Below, in pieces: positions 25,527 through 37,067 of a DNA stretch of 64,000 bases (the first letter of the stretch is position 1; every line of letters starts with the position of its first letter). Below the pieces are notes generated by a model. That model had not been told where the DNA came from and made no database searches. It was given only the letters and a program-made list of their open reading frames with translations. A program made the position numbers and the translations under genes. The DNA lies in assembly GCF_030463565.1 (NCBI RefSeq), contig NC_134676.1:30939228-31003227 (forward strand), given 5' to 3'. Origin of the DNA: Pelecanus crispus (Eukaryota; Chordata; Aves; Pelecaniformes; Pelecanidae).

Positions 25527-25741
25527 TGGCAGCAAGGAACACTGAAAGGAATGGGAAAACTCACCTGATTAACAGGTGGCTCAGAGGCTGGTGCCATCGC
25601 TGGAATTTTGGGTTCTTCGATCACAGGGAGGTCTACACGGCACCGGGCCTGCTGGCGGCTGATGGAGATCGGCTGTCTCCAAGGGGGAAAAGGATTCTCG
25701 CCCAAGAGTTGGCGGGACTCATTGAGAGGGCTTTAAACTAG
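25485..25741 (+). pseudogene. CR1 ORF1 C-terminal remnant (esterase-like domain)
   Basis: About 85 codons remain of ORF1, the RNA-binding/esterase protein of CR1 elements, ending at TAG 25739-25741. The frame reads through NRWLRGWCHRWNFGFFDH and the terminal stretch [15 protein letters not shown], characteristic of the end of the SGNH-hydrolase-like domain described in CR1 ORF1 proteins. The N-terminal part, including the catalytic Ser block, is missing through 5' truncation, so no function is expected. The last conserved block normally reads D-x-x-H in SGNH enzymes. Here it reads DGDRLS, so the His position is Arg, if the alignment by eye is right. ORF1 stops 56 bases before the ORF2 ATG. 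Confidence 0.8.
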
Positions 25742-25797
25742 GTTTGAAAGGGGAAGGGGATATAAACAGGCCCGCTAGTAAGGAGCCCAGGGGCGGC

Positions 25798-28599
25798 ATG
25801 GCAACATTGGGGGCAAAATCGACAGCCCAGCTTAAGTGCATGTACAGCAATGCACGTAGCATGGGCAACAAACAGGAGGATCTGGAGGCCCTTGTGCAGC
25901 AGGATGGCTATGACATAGTCGCCATCACGGAAACGTGGTGGGACGACTCTCATGACTGGAGTGCTGCACTGGAGGGCTATAAGCTCTTCAGAAGGGATAG
26001 GCAGGGTAGGAAAGGCGGTGGGGTGGCTCTGTATGTTAGGGAGTGTTTCGATTGCATAGAGCTTGACAGTGGTGATGACAAGGTGGAATGCTTATGGGTA
26101 AGGATGAGGGGGAAGGCTGGAAAGGCGGATGTCCTGTTGGGAGTCTGCTATAGACCACCCAACCAGGAGGTAGAGGTAGATGAGGCATTCTATAAGCGGC
26201 TGGCAGAAGTGTCGCAATCGCTAGCCCTTGTTCTCATGGGGGACTTCAACTTGCCAGACATCTGCTGGAAATACCACACAGCAGAGAGGCAGCAGTCTTG
26301 GAAGTTCCTAGAGCATGTGGGGGATAACTTTCTAATGCAGCTGGTAAGCGAGCCTACCAGGGGAGGTGCCCCGCTTGACCTGCTGTTTACCAACAGAGAA
26401 GGGCTTGTGGGAAATGTCGAGGTCGGAGGCCGTCTCGGGCTTAGCGACCACGACATGATAAAGTTCTCAATTTTGGGTGATGCTAAGCGGAGGGGCACCA
26501 AAACTATTACCATGGACTTCCGGAGGGCAGACTTTGCCCTCTTCAGGACCCTGGTTGGGAAAGTCCCTTGGGAGGCGGTCCTGAAGGGCAAAGGGGTCCA
26601 GGAAGGCTGGGCCCTCTTCAAGAAGGAAGTCTTAAGGGCGCAGGAGCGGGCTGTCCCCGTGTGTCGTAAGACCAACCGGAGGGGAAATCGACCGGCCTGG
26701 CTGAATAGGGAGCTTTTGCGGGGACTCAGGGAAAAAAGGAGAGTCTACCGCCTTTGGCAGAAGGGGCGGGCAGCTCAGGAGGAGTACAGGGATCTTGTTA
26801 GGTCCTGCAGGGAGGAAATTAGAAAGGCAAAAGCCCAGCTAGAACTCAATCTGGCCAGTGCTGTAAAAGACAATAAAAAATGCTTTTATAAGTACATCAG
26901 CAATAAAAGGAGAGCCAAGGAGGATCTCCATTCTTTGCTGGATCTGGGGGGGAACATTGTCACCGAGGACAAGGAAAAGGCTGAAGTACTTAACGCCTTC
27001 TTTGCCTCTGTGTTCAACAGCCAGACCAGTCATCCCCAGGGTACTCAGGCCCTTGAGCAAGAGGATAGGGATAGGGACCAGAATGGAGCCCTCATAGTCC
27101 AGGAGGAAGCAGTTAATGACCTGCTATGCCACCTGGACGCTCACAAGTCTATGGGGCCGGATGGGATCCACCCGAGAGTACTGAGGGAGCTGGCAGAGGA
27201 TCTTGCCAAGCCACTTTCCATCATCTATCAACAGTCCTGGTTAACAGGGGAGGTCCCTGATGACTGGAGGCTTGCCAATGTGACGCCCATCTACAAGAAG
27301 GGCCGGAAGGAGGACCCGGGGAACTACAGGCCTGTCAGCCTGACCTCGGTGCCGGGGAAGATTATGGAGAGGTTCATCTTGAGCGAACTCCACAGGCAAG
27401 TACAGGTCAACCAGGGGATCAGGCCCAGCCAGCATGGGTTCACAAAAGGCAGGTCCTGCTTGACCAACCTGATCTCCTTCTATGACCTGGTGACCTGCCT
27501 GGTAGATGATGGAAAGGCTGTGGATGTCATCTACCTCGACTTTAGCAAAGCTTTTGACACCGTCTCGCATAATATCCTCCTCGGGAAGCTGGCAGCTCAC
27601 GGCTTAGACAGGCATACTCTTCGCTGGGTAAAGAACTGGTTGGGTGGCCGAGCCCAGAGAGTAGTGATACATGGTGTTAAGTCCAGTTGGCGGCCGGTCA
27701 CGAGCGGTGTTCCCCAGGGCTCTGTTTTAGGGCCAGTCTTGTTCAATATCTTTATCAATGATCTGGATGAGGGGATCGAGTGCACCCTCAGTAAGTTTGC
27801 AGATGACACCAAACTGGGTGGGAGTGTCGATCTGCTCGAGGGTAGGATGGCCCTGCAGAGGGACCTGGACAGACTGGATCGATGGGCCGTGGCCAACTGT
27901 ATGAGGTTCAACAAGGCCAAGTGCCGGGTCCTGCACTTCGGTCACAACAACCCCATGCAACGCTACAGGCTTGGGGAGGAGTGGCTGGAAAGCTGCCTGG
28001 CCGAAAAGGACCTGGGGGTGTTAGTAGATAGCCGGCTGAACATGAGCCAGCAGTGTGCCCAGGTGGCCAAGAAGGCCAACAGCATCCTGGCTTGTATCAG
28101 GAATGCTGTGGCCAGCAGGAGCAGGGAGGTGATTGTCCCCCTGTACTCGGCGCTGGTGAGGCCGCACCTGGAATACTGTGTCCAGTTTTGGGCCCCTCAC
28201 TACAAGAAAGACATTGAGGTGCTGGAGCGTGTTCAGAGGCGGGCAACGAAGCTGGTGAAGGGTCTGGAGAACAAGTCTTATGAGGAGCGGCTGAGGGAAC
28301 TGGGGTTGTTTAGCCTGGAAAAGAGGAGGCTGAGGGGAGACCTTATCGCTCTCTACAACTACCTGAAAGGAGGTTGTAGTGAGGTGGGTGTTGGTCTCTT
28401 CTCCCAAGTAGCTAGCGATAGGACAAGAGGAAATGGGCTTAAGCTGCGCCAGGGGAGGTTTAGACTGGAAATTAGGAAAAATTTCTTTACGGAAAGGGTG
28501 GTCAGGCATTGGAACAGGCTGCCCAGAGAGGTGGTGGAGTCACCATCCCTGGAGGCGTTTAAAAAACGGGTAGATGTGGCACTTCGGGATATGGTTTAG
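25798..28599 (+). CDS. CR1 ORF2 protein: APE-type endonuclease and reverse transcriptase, intact
   Basis: The frame gives 933 residues from the first in-frame ATG. It is also open upstream to a TTG at 25744, but ATG is preferred for a eukaryotic LINE. The protein nicks target DNA and copies its own RNA at the nick in the nucleus (target-primed reverse transcription). The N-terminal endonuclease shows ITETWW (about 43-48), GDFN (148-151) and the catalytic SDH (216-218). The reverse transcriptase shows NYRPVSL (about 509-515), YLDFSKAFD (579-587), SGVPQGS (about 636-642) and the catalytic FADD (667-670). The C-terminal region ends in the conserved VALRDMV. All key residues I can check are present, with no stop or frameshift. 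Length is in the usual range for CR1 ORF2. It lies downstream of the ORF1 remnant in the same element and has no host promoter that I can see. Confidence 0.96.
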   Translation: MATLGAKSTAQLKCMYSNARSMGNKQEDLEALVQQDGYDIVAITETWWDDSHDWSAALEGYKLFRRDRQGRKGGGVALYVRECFDCIELDSGDDKVECLWVRMRGKAGKADVLLGVCYRPPNQEVEVDEAFYKRLAEVSQSLALVLMGDFNLPDICWKYHTAERQQSWKFLEHVGDNFLMQLVSEPTRGGAPLDLLFTNREGLVGNVEVGGRLGLSDHDMIKFSILGDAKRRGTKTITMDFRRADFALFRTLVGKVPWEAVLKGKGVQEGWALFKKEVLRAQERAVPVCRKTNRRGNRPAWLNRELLRGLREKRRVYRLWQKGRAAQEEYRDLVRSCREEIRKAKAQLELNLASAVKDNKKCFYKYISNKRRAKEDLHSLLDLGGNIVTEDKEKAEVLNAFFASVFNSQTSHPQGTQALEQEDRDRDQNGALIVQEEAVNDLLCHLDAHKSMGPDGIHPRVLRELAEDLAKPLSIIYQQSWLTGEVPDDWRLANVTPIYKKGRKEDPGNYRPVSLTSVPGKIMERFILSELHRQVQVNQGIRPSQHGFTKGRSCLTNLISFYDLVTCLVDDGKAVDVIYLDFSKAFDTVSHNILLGKLAAHGLDRHTLRWVKNWLGGRAQRVVIHGVKSSWRPVTSGVPQGSVLGPVLFNIFINDLDEGIECTLSKFADDTKLGGSVDLLEGRMALQRDLDRLDRWAVANCMRFNKAKCRVLHFGHNNPMQRYRLGEEWLESCLAEKDLGVLVDSRLNMSQQCAQVAKKANSILACIRNAVASRSREVIVPLYSALVRPHLEYCVQFWAPHYKKDIEVLERVQRRATKLVKGLENKSYEERLRELGLFSLEKRRLRGDLIALYNYLKGGCSEVGVGLFSQVASDRTRGNGLKLRQGRFRLEIRKNFFTERVVRHWNRLPREVVESPSLEAFKKRVDVALRDMV

Positions 28600-28715
28600 T
28601 CTGGTCTACCCTTGATTAGTCTAGAGTGGGCTTGGTAGTGTAGGTTAATGGTTGGACTGGATGATCTTAAAGGTCTTTTCCAACCTAGATGATTCTATGA
28701 TTCTATGATTCTATA
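28600..28715 (+). other. CR1 3' UTR and octamer tail of copy D
   Basis: A UTR of about 90 bases carries GGTTGGACTGGATGATCTTA and TCTTTTCCAACCTAGATG, then GATTCTATGATTCTATGATT. In CR1 elements this region is what the element's own reverse transcriptase recognises. Only one tail is present, whereas copies at 23351, 37068 and 43843 have two. Confidence 0.9.
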
Positions 28716-30116
28716 ATCACCAATGCATTCATTGCTAAAGTGCTCTTTATGAATTAAGTCCTTATCTGTCATTGTGTGTGCACGTGCTGTTTCCAGTGAT
28801 GAAAGAGATACAAGCCCTTACCCCAAACATTTTTACTGTCTGACTCTCATTTACCTACATTACAAAATCTTGATAGCTCACCCGGGTAGCTGGGGTAGGC
28901 AAGGGTGCTCAGCATACTCATTGCCATGCAAAGCATACTGAACAGCAATGGTCATCACCAGTTTTGTAATTATTCCTCCATTCTGTCATTTTAATATGCC
29001 TTTGAAGTTGCATGGAAAGCTCTGCTTCTCAACTATATTTATGGGTATTCTCAGCTGTTTGCAGTTATTGTGTAGCTCTGATTAATATTTCCCCCTCTCT
29101 GACACAAAAGGAGCTGCATTCTAATATTGTCTTTATTATTTTCCATCAGATTCCATACTTCTGCATTAAAAAAAAAAGAAAAGTGTAAATCAAGGAAGTA
29201 ATGTTGGAGGTCCATAAAATGTGAGACCATGAAAATGTCATCACTGTACTTTTTATTTTCCTGTCTACTCTGAATCTCCCAAATTTGTTAGTTTATTTAT
29301 GGCTGCATTGTTCATTTGGGATACCTTATTCTTAAGAGGTAGTCTGGCCCAGACCTCCAGCTCCACTTTCATCGTTTAGGTTATAATTGGAATGGTTATT
29401 TCAGCTTCCCTATTCGTATGCAAGCTCATGTCCATCCATCAGTCCCTGTGGTAAGCTTAGAGCATGCACTGAGTATTGTTAATTGCATTTTTCCCAAGTC
29501 TAGCAAAATCATTATACCTTGGTCACACTATATCTATGTATTTTAATTTTCTTCAATGATCTATGCTATTTTTCTTTTGACCAGAGCAGGCAGTAACAAG
29601 CTTCATAGAAGACCTTGGCAATGAAAATCACATTGTACAATTGATTTCAGTCCAGCCCTCTGTGAATGATTTGTATGAATCAGCTTGCCTTGCAAAAAGA
29701 TGGAGAAGCTATCACTTGGGTCTTTATGTTCTTTTATAATGAAATTTGTATCAATTAATGGCCAGGGAATTTTAGTCTCCCCTTAATGGGAAGTTACAGC
29801 CTAGTTCTACACTGGCCTTCTCCTCTTGAATCACCGAGTGCAATCAATACATGCATAACTCTTGTTTCAGCCTGCAAAAAATAATGGCAACTACATCTGT
29901 TCATTTCAGTAATGAAATAATTGCTTTTTCTCTTATTCTGTGGTCCTCAGCTTAATAACAGCCTATAAGTTCTATAACTTATAATTTCCATCTGTGAGTC
30001 CTTTATAGGCTGAAGGAAATAATCCAGATCAATATCAACAGTTCTGTGATGCCTCCATGACTAAACGCTGCTTTCGGTATCGTATTAAGACAAAATTTTT
30101 TCAGATGTATGCTATT
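28716..30116. other. Unique non-coding DNA
   Basis: No gene, long frame or recognised repeat was seen. Composition is AT-rich and unremarkable. Confidence 0.55.
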
Positions 30117-30160
30117 ATCATAGAATGATAGAATGCTTTGGGTTGGAAGGGACCTTATTG
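30117..30160 (-). mobile_element. CR1 tail fragment, about 45 bases
   Basis: On the minus strand the sequence GGTCCCTTCCAACCCAAAGC is followed by octamer-like units. This is the extreme 3' end of the CR1 subfamily also seen at 33803-34744. Almost everything upstream was never copied. Confidence 0.8.
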
Positions 30161-33100
30161 TGTACTTCAAGGTAGTAACTCACCTTCTTTAACAGGAGTT
30201 GCTGCAGATTTATTACAATTTATCTGAAGGGAGGAAAGTGTTCTTTGTCCAGCAGCTGAGGAGTGCTCTGTGTGTGTGTGTATGTAAAACATGTCTTTTT
30301 CTATATTTCTGTAACAACTGTTGATGGACGGGAGAATGAAGGGAATGATTAAATCAGACAGAAGGTAATTCTACCAGGTTGCTCTTCAAGAGGTGGACAG
30401 AGCCATTGCCAAAGCATTCTGAGTGACTCTTCCAAACCCATTTATTGTGATAGCCAAGACAAATATCACAGCTTATATCTAACATTTGAAATGTCAGGCC
30501 AAATAAAATGATGGATTGGTAAGGCCATGGTCATAATAGTAGAGAGAGAGAAATTGAAATATAATGATGCCAGAGCCAATCCAGGTTGCAGAAAATGAAG
30601 CTGGAATGGAAATAGTAAGAAAGCTTATCGATTCTCCAAATGGGGGAAAAAGATTCATCCTGCTCTTTAATGTAAATATTAGTGTTTCATCAGTTCTTTG
30701 CTGGTGAATGCAGTGCTACCTAGACTGTTATCTTCAGACAATTTGAGCTTTCATTTGTTATCTGTACGGTAACTTGTATTTTGGGAATAACCCATGAAAC
30801 AACAATGTACTATGCATCACTATAACTATTGGTAATAATATTCAGCATGCACATATTTTCCTTCCTTATTGTGGATATGATAAAGTTAATCCAGTACTTT
30901 CTGCATGAACTGCTGTAATACTTAAAGAAAAGTATAATACATTCTCAAGCTTAAGTGTGCCAATAGCAAATCTAGCATTGCAGACTTCATTTATCAGAAT
31001 ATGTCACCTGGTGGGTCGTGTAAATACAGAAGGAATTGTGACAAAGGCACTTGTCACACTGTCACAGTCACTTCTGATCCAACACACTACGTTTTGAAAT
31101 GCAAGGAATACACAGTAATGACGAGTCACCCTGTGTAATGTGTAATAGAAAGGATATAATCAGAAAAGATTTATATTACCACAAAAAATACAAAGTGTCT
31201 TATCATTCATACTGTGTCTTCAAATCCTATCTTGACATTTTACAATGCATGATGCAATAATGACTAAGAAGGAAGAAGCAGTGATTAAAACAAAAATCAC
31301 AAGGCAGCAGCCAGGTAATGTTCAGATGCAGAGGATGGGAGGAGGATGTGCAGATGGAGAGAATGGGAGGGGCCATGTCCATGAGCCAGCCCCCACGCTT
31401 TGCCCACCCTGGAAGGAGAAGCACAGGCTGGACAGCAGACATGAACAGGCTGTCTCCCAGCACCCATTCTCTTTCCAGGAACAACGCTGTTGGTCAGCCT
31501 GGCAACAACTCAAGACTCCAAGACACCCACACTTTTGTCTGAAAGATTAAAGCTTTGTACAGCCTTATGTGGACTGGCCCGTAGTATGAACATGTTCAGT
31601 CCTTCCAGATTGTGTAAAGGAAACAGCTCACCTAGGCTAATATATGGTGCAGGCTCACACTTTTTCCTTCAAGTATTGTGGATGTTAGTTGAAATCAGCA
31701 TCTTAGCACTACCTTACAAATGAAATGCATTTGCTGAGCATGCCTGTGCAAAAAGCACAATGAAGTCTATACTTAATTCATAGCATGGACGTACCTTAGC
31801 TCAAAGTGCATGATGCTACACTCTTCTCAGTGCCAGCTTTCAGTGCCTGAAGCCAGTTATTCTTCAGTTACACCTGAGGCTATGATGAGAAGAAGTGTAT
31901 TTCATCTTGTTCTTTCAGTAATTCTAACCTTGCATGGAGGAGGAAGCACCTTCTTCATGGTGGTGTAATGGTCACGAGTACACAGCATTGCTTGGAAGCC
32001 CTGAAGAAAAGACAGACATTGATCCCCTTTCCCAGTGATTCAAATTCCTCCATTGGACTCCCTTACACCCTTACCAGACCTGCCAACAGGCTAACCTTGT
32101 CCATAAACATCTACTGAAATATCCAAAAAACACAGAAAACATTTCTATTGCGATTCTCTGCATCTCTTTCATCCATCCTAACAATAAACAAACAAACAAA
32201 TAAATAAATAGCTTAGAAAGGCAAGTTCTCATCTGTCATGACATTTACAAGTGCAGCAAGGGGCAAAATACCTATTTTTTAAAAGTTACATCCTTAAAGC
32301 TATTGCCATCTAAGCTTCTATTGCATCATCAGTGTAGCAGCTTTCTTCACAGTTGTTAGAATTAGTGATAGAGGCTTCAGCTCAAATGAGCACATGCTTT
32401 AAGTCTCACTGAAGGATTTAAGCACATACTTACAGTTAAACACATGCAGATCTCTTTTCACAGTGCCACATCCATCACTTCTGTAAGCAGGTATGTCTTC
32501 TTTAGAAAAAAATAGATTTTCTTTCAACAGAGAGGATTTGAAGCTGCTCTTCTGAGTTTTTATACCAGCATTGATTTCTAGCTTAAGCTATTTTATCAAG
32601 AGTAGCTAGTAAAAGCATCGTATGTCACAACTGAGTGGGAGGGGATAGAAAGAGTAAGCAAGTAATAAGGAAGATGTGATTTTATAGATTTACAGGCCAC
32701 TGTGACAGGGAAATGAGACCAAAGTTGAAAACTCTGTCAGCATCTCCACCTCTTATAAACTGGAGCAGATTGAATGTATATTTGTCAGCTGAGTTCAGCT
32801 GACACAGGAGGGCACAGAAGGAGAAGTGTCTTTTGGGTGAGAGACCATGGGTCATTTTTATCTTGGTAAGTCAAGACAGAAAACTCTTAACTTCATCACA
32901 AGTTTGTAACCAAGTTCAATTCTGAACCCCTGATTAAAACCAGTGCAGGTTCTGCTGCATGACATCCAGCTTGGTCCTGTTTGCTTTTGCATATTCTGAT
33001 CTTGAATGCAATCACAAAACCCATGCAGTGTCACTGGTTTATGTTATAATTCATTTACCTGTTGTTTAACTGCACTGTTGTCCCAAGACTATGTCTAATA

Positions 33101-33802
33101 GTAATTGATAAGTGGCAGCCATGTCCAATTGACCCTAATTCACCATATGAAAGTAATCACTGATATTAACAGAGCTGTGTCTGCCACTCCAAAGAGGTAT
33201 TTCCCATGCTTATTATCTGTAGTCTTTAGTAAACTATTCATATCCTATCTCTTCTCTATAGTATTGAAATGTTTATTTACTGATATATATGTGCCAGCTT
33301 GACAGAATGTTGGCTTGAGCACATTAATTCAAGCAGAATAAGGGTAAGGCGTTATCTCAGCTTTTCCAAGTAGGAAATATTTACATTTTAGTATTTTCTG
33401 TGATAGTGCACCCAAGGTAAGGTATTAGTGGCTGTGTAACATGCTAATGTAAGCAGTTACTGAGAAGTGCTTTTTATACAGTATTATACTACAGCAGTAT
33501 TGCAGTGTAGATATTGCTGACTTCTCTACAGAACTGGAAAAATGCAGTTAAATTCCAGTATTTGCTCAAGTTCAGCATTTAAGTTTTCTAATAAATTGTA
33601 ATGAAAATCTTCTATTTAAAGCCAAGTTAGCTTTGTCCATTGTTGTTGATACATGGTTCGTCTGCCCAGGAGGAAGAAAATATTAGAAGTCTTTAACAAT
33701 GTAGATGTCTTGGTGCCTTTTAAGATAGCAGTCCTTTAGCCATACAGTTGTTAAAAAATACTGTCATTATAGAGATACCGGTCACAACTCAATAGACAAG
33801 GT
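30161..33802. other. Unique non-coding DNA with small microsatellites
   Basis: Contains a (TG)n run near 30269-30283 and an (AAAC)/(AAAT) run near 32184-32210. The short frames here (such as 31227-31550 on both strands) lack family features. No gene recognised. Confidence 0.5.
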
Positions 33803-34744
33803 GTCAGGGGTCCATACTGGGACCGGTGCTGTTAAACATCTTCATCAATGATATAGACAGTGGGATCGAGTGCAGATGACACCAAGCTGAGTGGTGCAGT
33901 TGACACGCCAGGAGGACGAGATGTCATCCAAAGGGACCTGGACAAGCTGGAGAGGTGGGCCTGTGTGAACCTCATGAGGTTCAACAAGGCCAAGTGCAAG
34001 GTCCTGCACCTGGGACGGGGCAACCCCCAATATCAATACAGGCTGGGGGATGAAGGGATTGAGAGCAGCCCTGTGGAGAAGGACTTGGGGCTACTGGTAG
34101 ATGAAAAGCTGGACATGAGCCAACAATGTGCGCTTGCAGCTCAGAAAGCCAACTGTATCCTGGGCTGCATCAAAGAAGGGTGGCCAGCAGGTCAAGGGAG
34201 GTGATTCTGCCTCTCTACTCTGTTCTGCTGTGGTGAGACCCCACCTGGAGTACTGCATCCAGCTCTGGAGCCCTCAGCACAAGAAGGACATGGACCTGTT
34301 GGAGCAGGTCCAGAAGAGGGCCACAAAAATGATCCGAGGGCTGGAGCACCTCTCCTATGAGGACAGGCTGAGAGAGTTGGGGTTGTTCAGCCTGGAGCCT
34401 TCCAGTATTTAAAGGGGGCCTACAGGAAGGATGGGGGCAATCTTTTTAGCAAGGCCTGGAGTGACAGGACAAGGAGTAATGGATTTAAACTAAAGAAGAA
34501 TAGATTTAGACTAGACATAAGAAAGAAATGTTTTACAATGAGGGTGGTCAAGCACTGGAACAGATTGCCCAGAGAGGTGGTAGAGGCCCCATCCCTGGCA
34601 ACATTCCAGGTCAGGTTGGATGGGGCTCTGAGCAACCTGATCTGGTTCAAGCTGTCCCTGCTCACTGCAGGGGGTTTGGGCTAGATGACCTCTAAAGGTC
34701 CCTTCCAACCCAAAGCATGCTATGATTCTATGATTCTATGATTC
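33803..34744 (+). mobile_element. Decayed CR1 fragment, different subfamily from copy D
   Basis: The copy begins inside the reverse transcriptase, at the region equivalent to [15 protein letters not shown]. It continues through a degraded FADD region (a short deletion removes part of it), the C-terminal domain in two overlapping frames (33860-34204 and 34128-34412), and a 3' UTR with GGGCTAGATGACCTCTAAAG and CCTTCCAACCCAAAGCATG before three octamer units. Frameshifts near 34170-34200 and 34400 show it is dead. The UTR wording and many codon differences separate it from the intact copy D and match the fragments at 30117 and 46326. Confidence 0.93.
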
Positions 34745-35067
34745 AGATAAGACCCTTTTCTGGGGACAAAAGAGTGAAATCAGTACTGATGGCTACATGA
34801 AAACTGCATCAGAAAGCATCTGTATAAAAGTAGTTCTATAGATACACAAACTAAGATTTGCCAGTTGTCACAAAATTGTTTTGGCTGAATATTACAGGAC
34901 TCCTTGCCATCTCCTCTCTCAGAAGGCTCAATGACTTCTCTGTTTTCGGGCCTTACTCAACAAACACTTTTGCCATTAGTAACTTTACGCACGTGAATGA
35001 AAATCAGCTTGTGTGTGAGTTCTGTCTGGCAGCTGCCACAGATTATTAGTACTTTCGGCAGGATATG
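34745..35067. other. Short unique spacer between CR1 and LTR
   Basis: About 320 bases with no repeat or gene signature that I can recognise. Confidence 0.5.
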
Positions 35068-35866
35068 TGTTGTGGTTTAAGCCTGATCGGCAGCTCAGCC
35101 CCACACAGCCACTTGATTACTTTCCCCACCATGGTGGAATGGGGGAGAGAACAGGAAGAACAAAAGCAAGAAAACTCAGGGGTTGAGATAAAAATAGTTT
35201 AATAAGTGAAGGAAAGAGGAAGAAGAAAGAAAACAACAACAAAACAAAAACCCCAAGTGATGCAAAGACACTCACTCACCTCCTACAAGCAGACTGATAC
35301 CCAGCTAGTCTCCAAGCAATGGCTACCTTAAAAAAAACCCCTCCCCTCCATTTTTAATGCTGCTGCTGACATTATATGGCATGGGATATCCCCTTGGCCA
35401 GTTTGGGTCAGCTGTCTTGGTTACGTCCTCTCCCAACTTCTCATACTCTCCCAACCTACTTGCTGGGGAGACAATGTTGGGAAAAGAGTAAGCTCCAACA
35501 GCATGCAAGCACTGCTCAGCAAAAACCATAAAGCTGGTGTGTCATCACCACTGCTTTAGTCACAAATCCAAAACACAGCACCATCCAGAAGAAAATTAAC
35601 TCCATCCCAGCCAGACCCAGTATACTATGTTTATTTTATTGCTGAGTATGACACTGTATGGTATAGAAAATCTCTTTGGTAAGTTTGGGTCGTCTGCCTG
35701 GTTGTGTCCTCTCCCAGCCTCTTGCGCACCCGAAACTATTCACTGGGGGGACAGAATGAGCTGAGAAGGCTTTGATGCTGTGCAAACACTGTTCAGTTGG
35801 TGTGTTATCACCACCACAGGAGCTAATATGGAGAAAATTATCTCCATGCCAGCCAGACCCAGTACA
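35068..35866 (-). mobile_element. Solo LTR, avian ERVL-like, with internal partial duplication
   Basis: Read on the plus strand it starts TGTTGTGGTTTAA and ends CCAGACCCAGTACA, i.e. TG...CA ends. It shares its end sequences and internal phrases (GGGTTGAGATAAA; AAAATTAACTCCATCCCAGCC) with the LTR at 48241-48772, but in opposite orientation. Orientation is inferred from the shared family layout, in which polyadenylation-type sequences lie near the TTAAACCACAACA end. No internal retroviral genes adjoin it, so it is a solo LTR left by recombination between two LTRs. It is about 800 bases long, against 532 in the other copy, because its last part is present twice. No clean 5-bp target duplication was found. 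Confidence 0.85.
35350..35866. repeat. Tandem partial duplication inside the LTR
   Basis: 35350-35623 and 35624-35866 are diverged versions of the same LTR end. Both contain TTTGGGTC, a GTCCTCTCCCA phrase, GGTGTGT(C/T)ATCACCAC, and finish with CCAGCCAGACCCAGTA. The two halves differ at many sites, so the duplication is old, or it arose by one LTR fragment landing next to another. Confidence 0.75.
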
Positions 35867-37067
35867 AATGTTTTAAATCAGTAAATGCCCACTGGCAGAT
35901 GATCCTAACTCTGGCCTACCTGACAAATCCATGAGTCCTTTCAGTCTGCCCCTTGGCGGTGCCATGCTACACTGTTATGTTATGTTTTCAAAACAAAGAC
36001 AAATGTCTCTCCATGTAGTGACTATAAGACAAATTGCTTTTGCAATGAACAGATGTAAATTGCTTGAAATTAAGTTTTCTAATATGGCGTGGTCCTGCTT
36101 TCCTGGACAGGATCTTCTCTTTCTAATGGAAACTCTCTATAGGGATTTACCTGTAATGGAACCATTTCCAACTTTCACATCTTAATAAAACAGTAAAACT
36201 ACATTGATTTCCTGTCTTCAGTTCACTTATAGCTATGACAAATAGGTTTAACTTGTCCAGTTAAGTTCTACCCAAAAGCTTCTCTCTAAGTAATTTGCAC
36301 TTGATGGAAATTATTTCACTGACACCGAAATAGTAATTTCAGTGAGGGTGACAGTGGGACAAACTCCTTTGAAGTCACTGCAGTTGCAGTTACTCGCATC
36401 AGGCTTAGTGCAGCCCCTAATGTTTAGTGGAACTTGCAAAGCTTCAGTAGCTCTGGGCGACGGGATGGCTCAGGGGCTTGGGTTGCTATCTGTCTATTTA
36501 TAAAGTGACAGTTACCATGGTATCTGAGCACCACTAGAAAGGCAGCTTGTTGCTGCACGCCTATAAACAGCGTCCAGCCTAGCTGAGCTCTTAAAACTAC
36601 TATTGTGCCAAGGCTGTTCAACAGCATGTATGCACTGGCCCAAAAATAAAATGAGTTAATCTGAACTTGGGTTCTCTAGAAGTTGTTATTTTGAACTTGC
36701 CGAGATTGCCGAAAACCAAGAAGCCTGGTTCCTCATTTGCTGGGCAAGTCCTGTTGGAATAAAAAGATGGATGTTAACTGGACTGCCAGCCATGTTTAAG
36801 AATGAAAATGACCACAGCTGCTCTCTTTTGGGATGATTCATTGGCAGCAGTATACATTCAGGTGCATGATATAAACACAGTCACAGCACTGGGTCCCTTT
36901 GGAGTTGTAGGCACAGCATCACTTATCAAAGAACCTCTGAACAGGCTCAGGCATGAACTGGAAAGCAGAGTGCTCAGACCTGCCAAGCCAGCTGCAGCCT
37001 AGGCATGACCAGATACCTGGAGTACTTATGACAAAAACTCAGGTGCCTATGTGCTTGGATTGGTCTA
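35867..37067. other. Unique non-coding DNA
   Basis: No recognised repeat or gene. Frames up to 84 codons only. Confidence 0.5.

Larger units (their letters stand above)
25485..28715 (+). mobile_element. CR1 LINE with complete ORF2 (copy D), 5'-truncated in ORF1
   Basis: CR1 elements are non-LTR retrotransposons, about 4.5 kb when full length, with ORF1, ORF2 and a tail of ATTCTATG repeats. This copy of about 3.2 kb keeps the C-terminal part of ORF1 (to 25741), all of ORF2 (25798-28599), and a 3' UTR of about 115 bases ending in three octamer-like units. The 5' edge is placed at 25485, where ORF1-like codons begin. The first 21 bases are tandemly duplicated. No clear target-site duplication was found, as is usual for CR1. 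Base composition is richer in G and C than the flanks. The absence of any stop or frameshift across ORF2 suggests a relatively recent insertion, unlike the decayed relative at 37068-39412. Confidence 0.96.

Noticed and set aside
26190-28509. Minus-strand frames of 73-162 codons opposite the intact CR1 ORF2, and similar ones opposite copy B.
   Set aside because: They are antisense shadows of the ORF2 coding sequence and recur wherever ORF2 does.
25465-28735. A target-site duplication around the intact CR1.
   Set aside because: The repeated 21 bases at the left edge do not recur at the right edge, and no matching short repeat was found. CR1 often leaves none.
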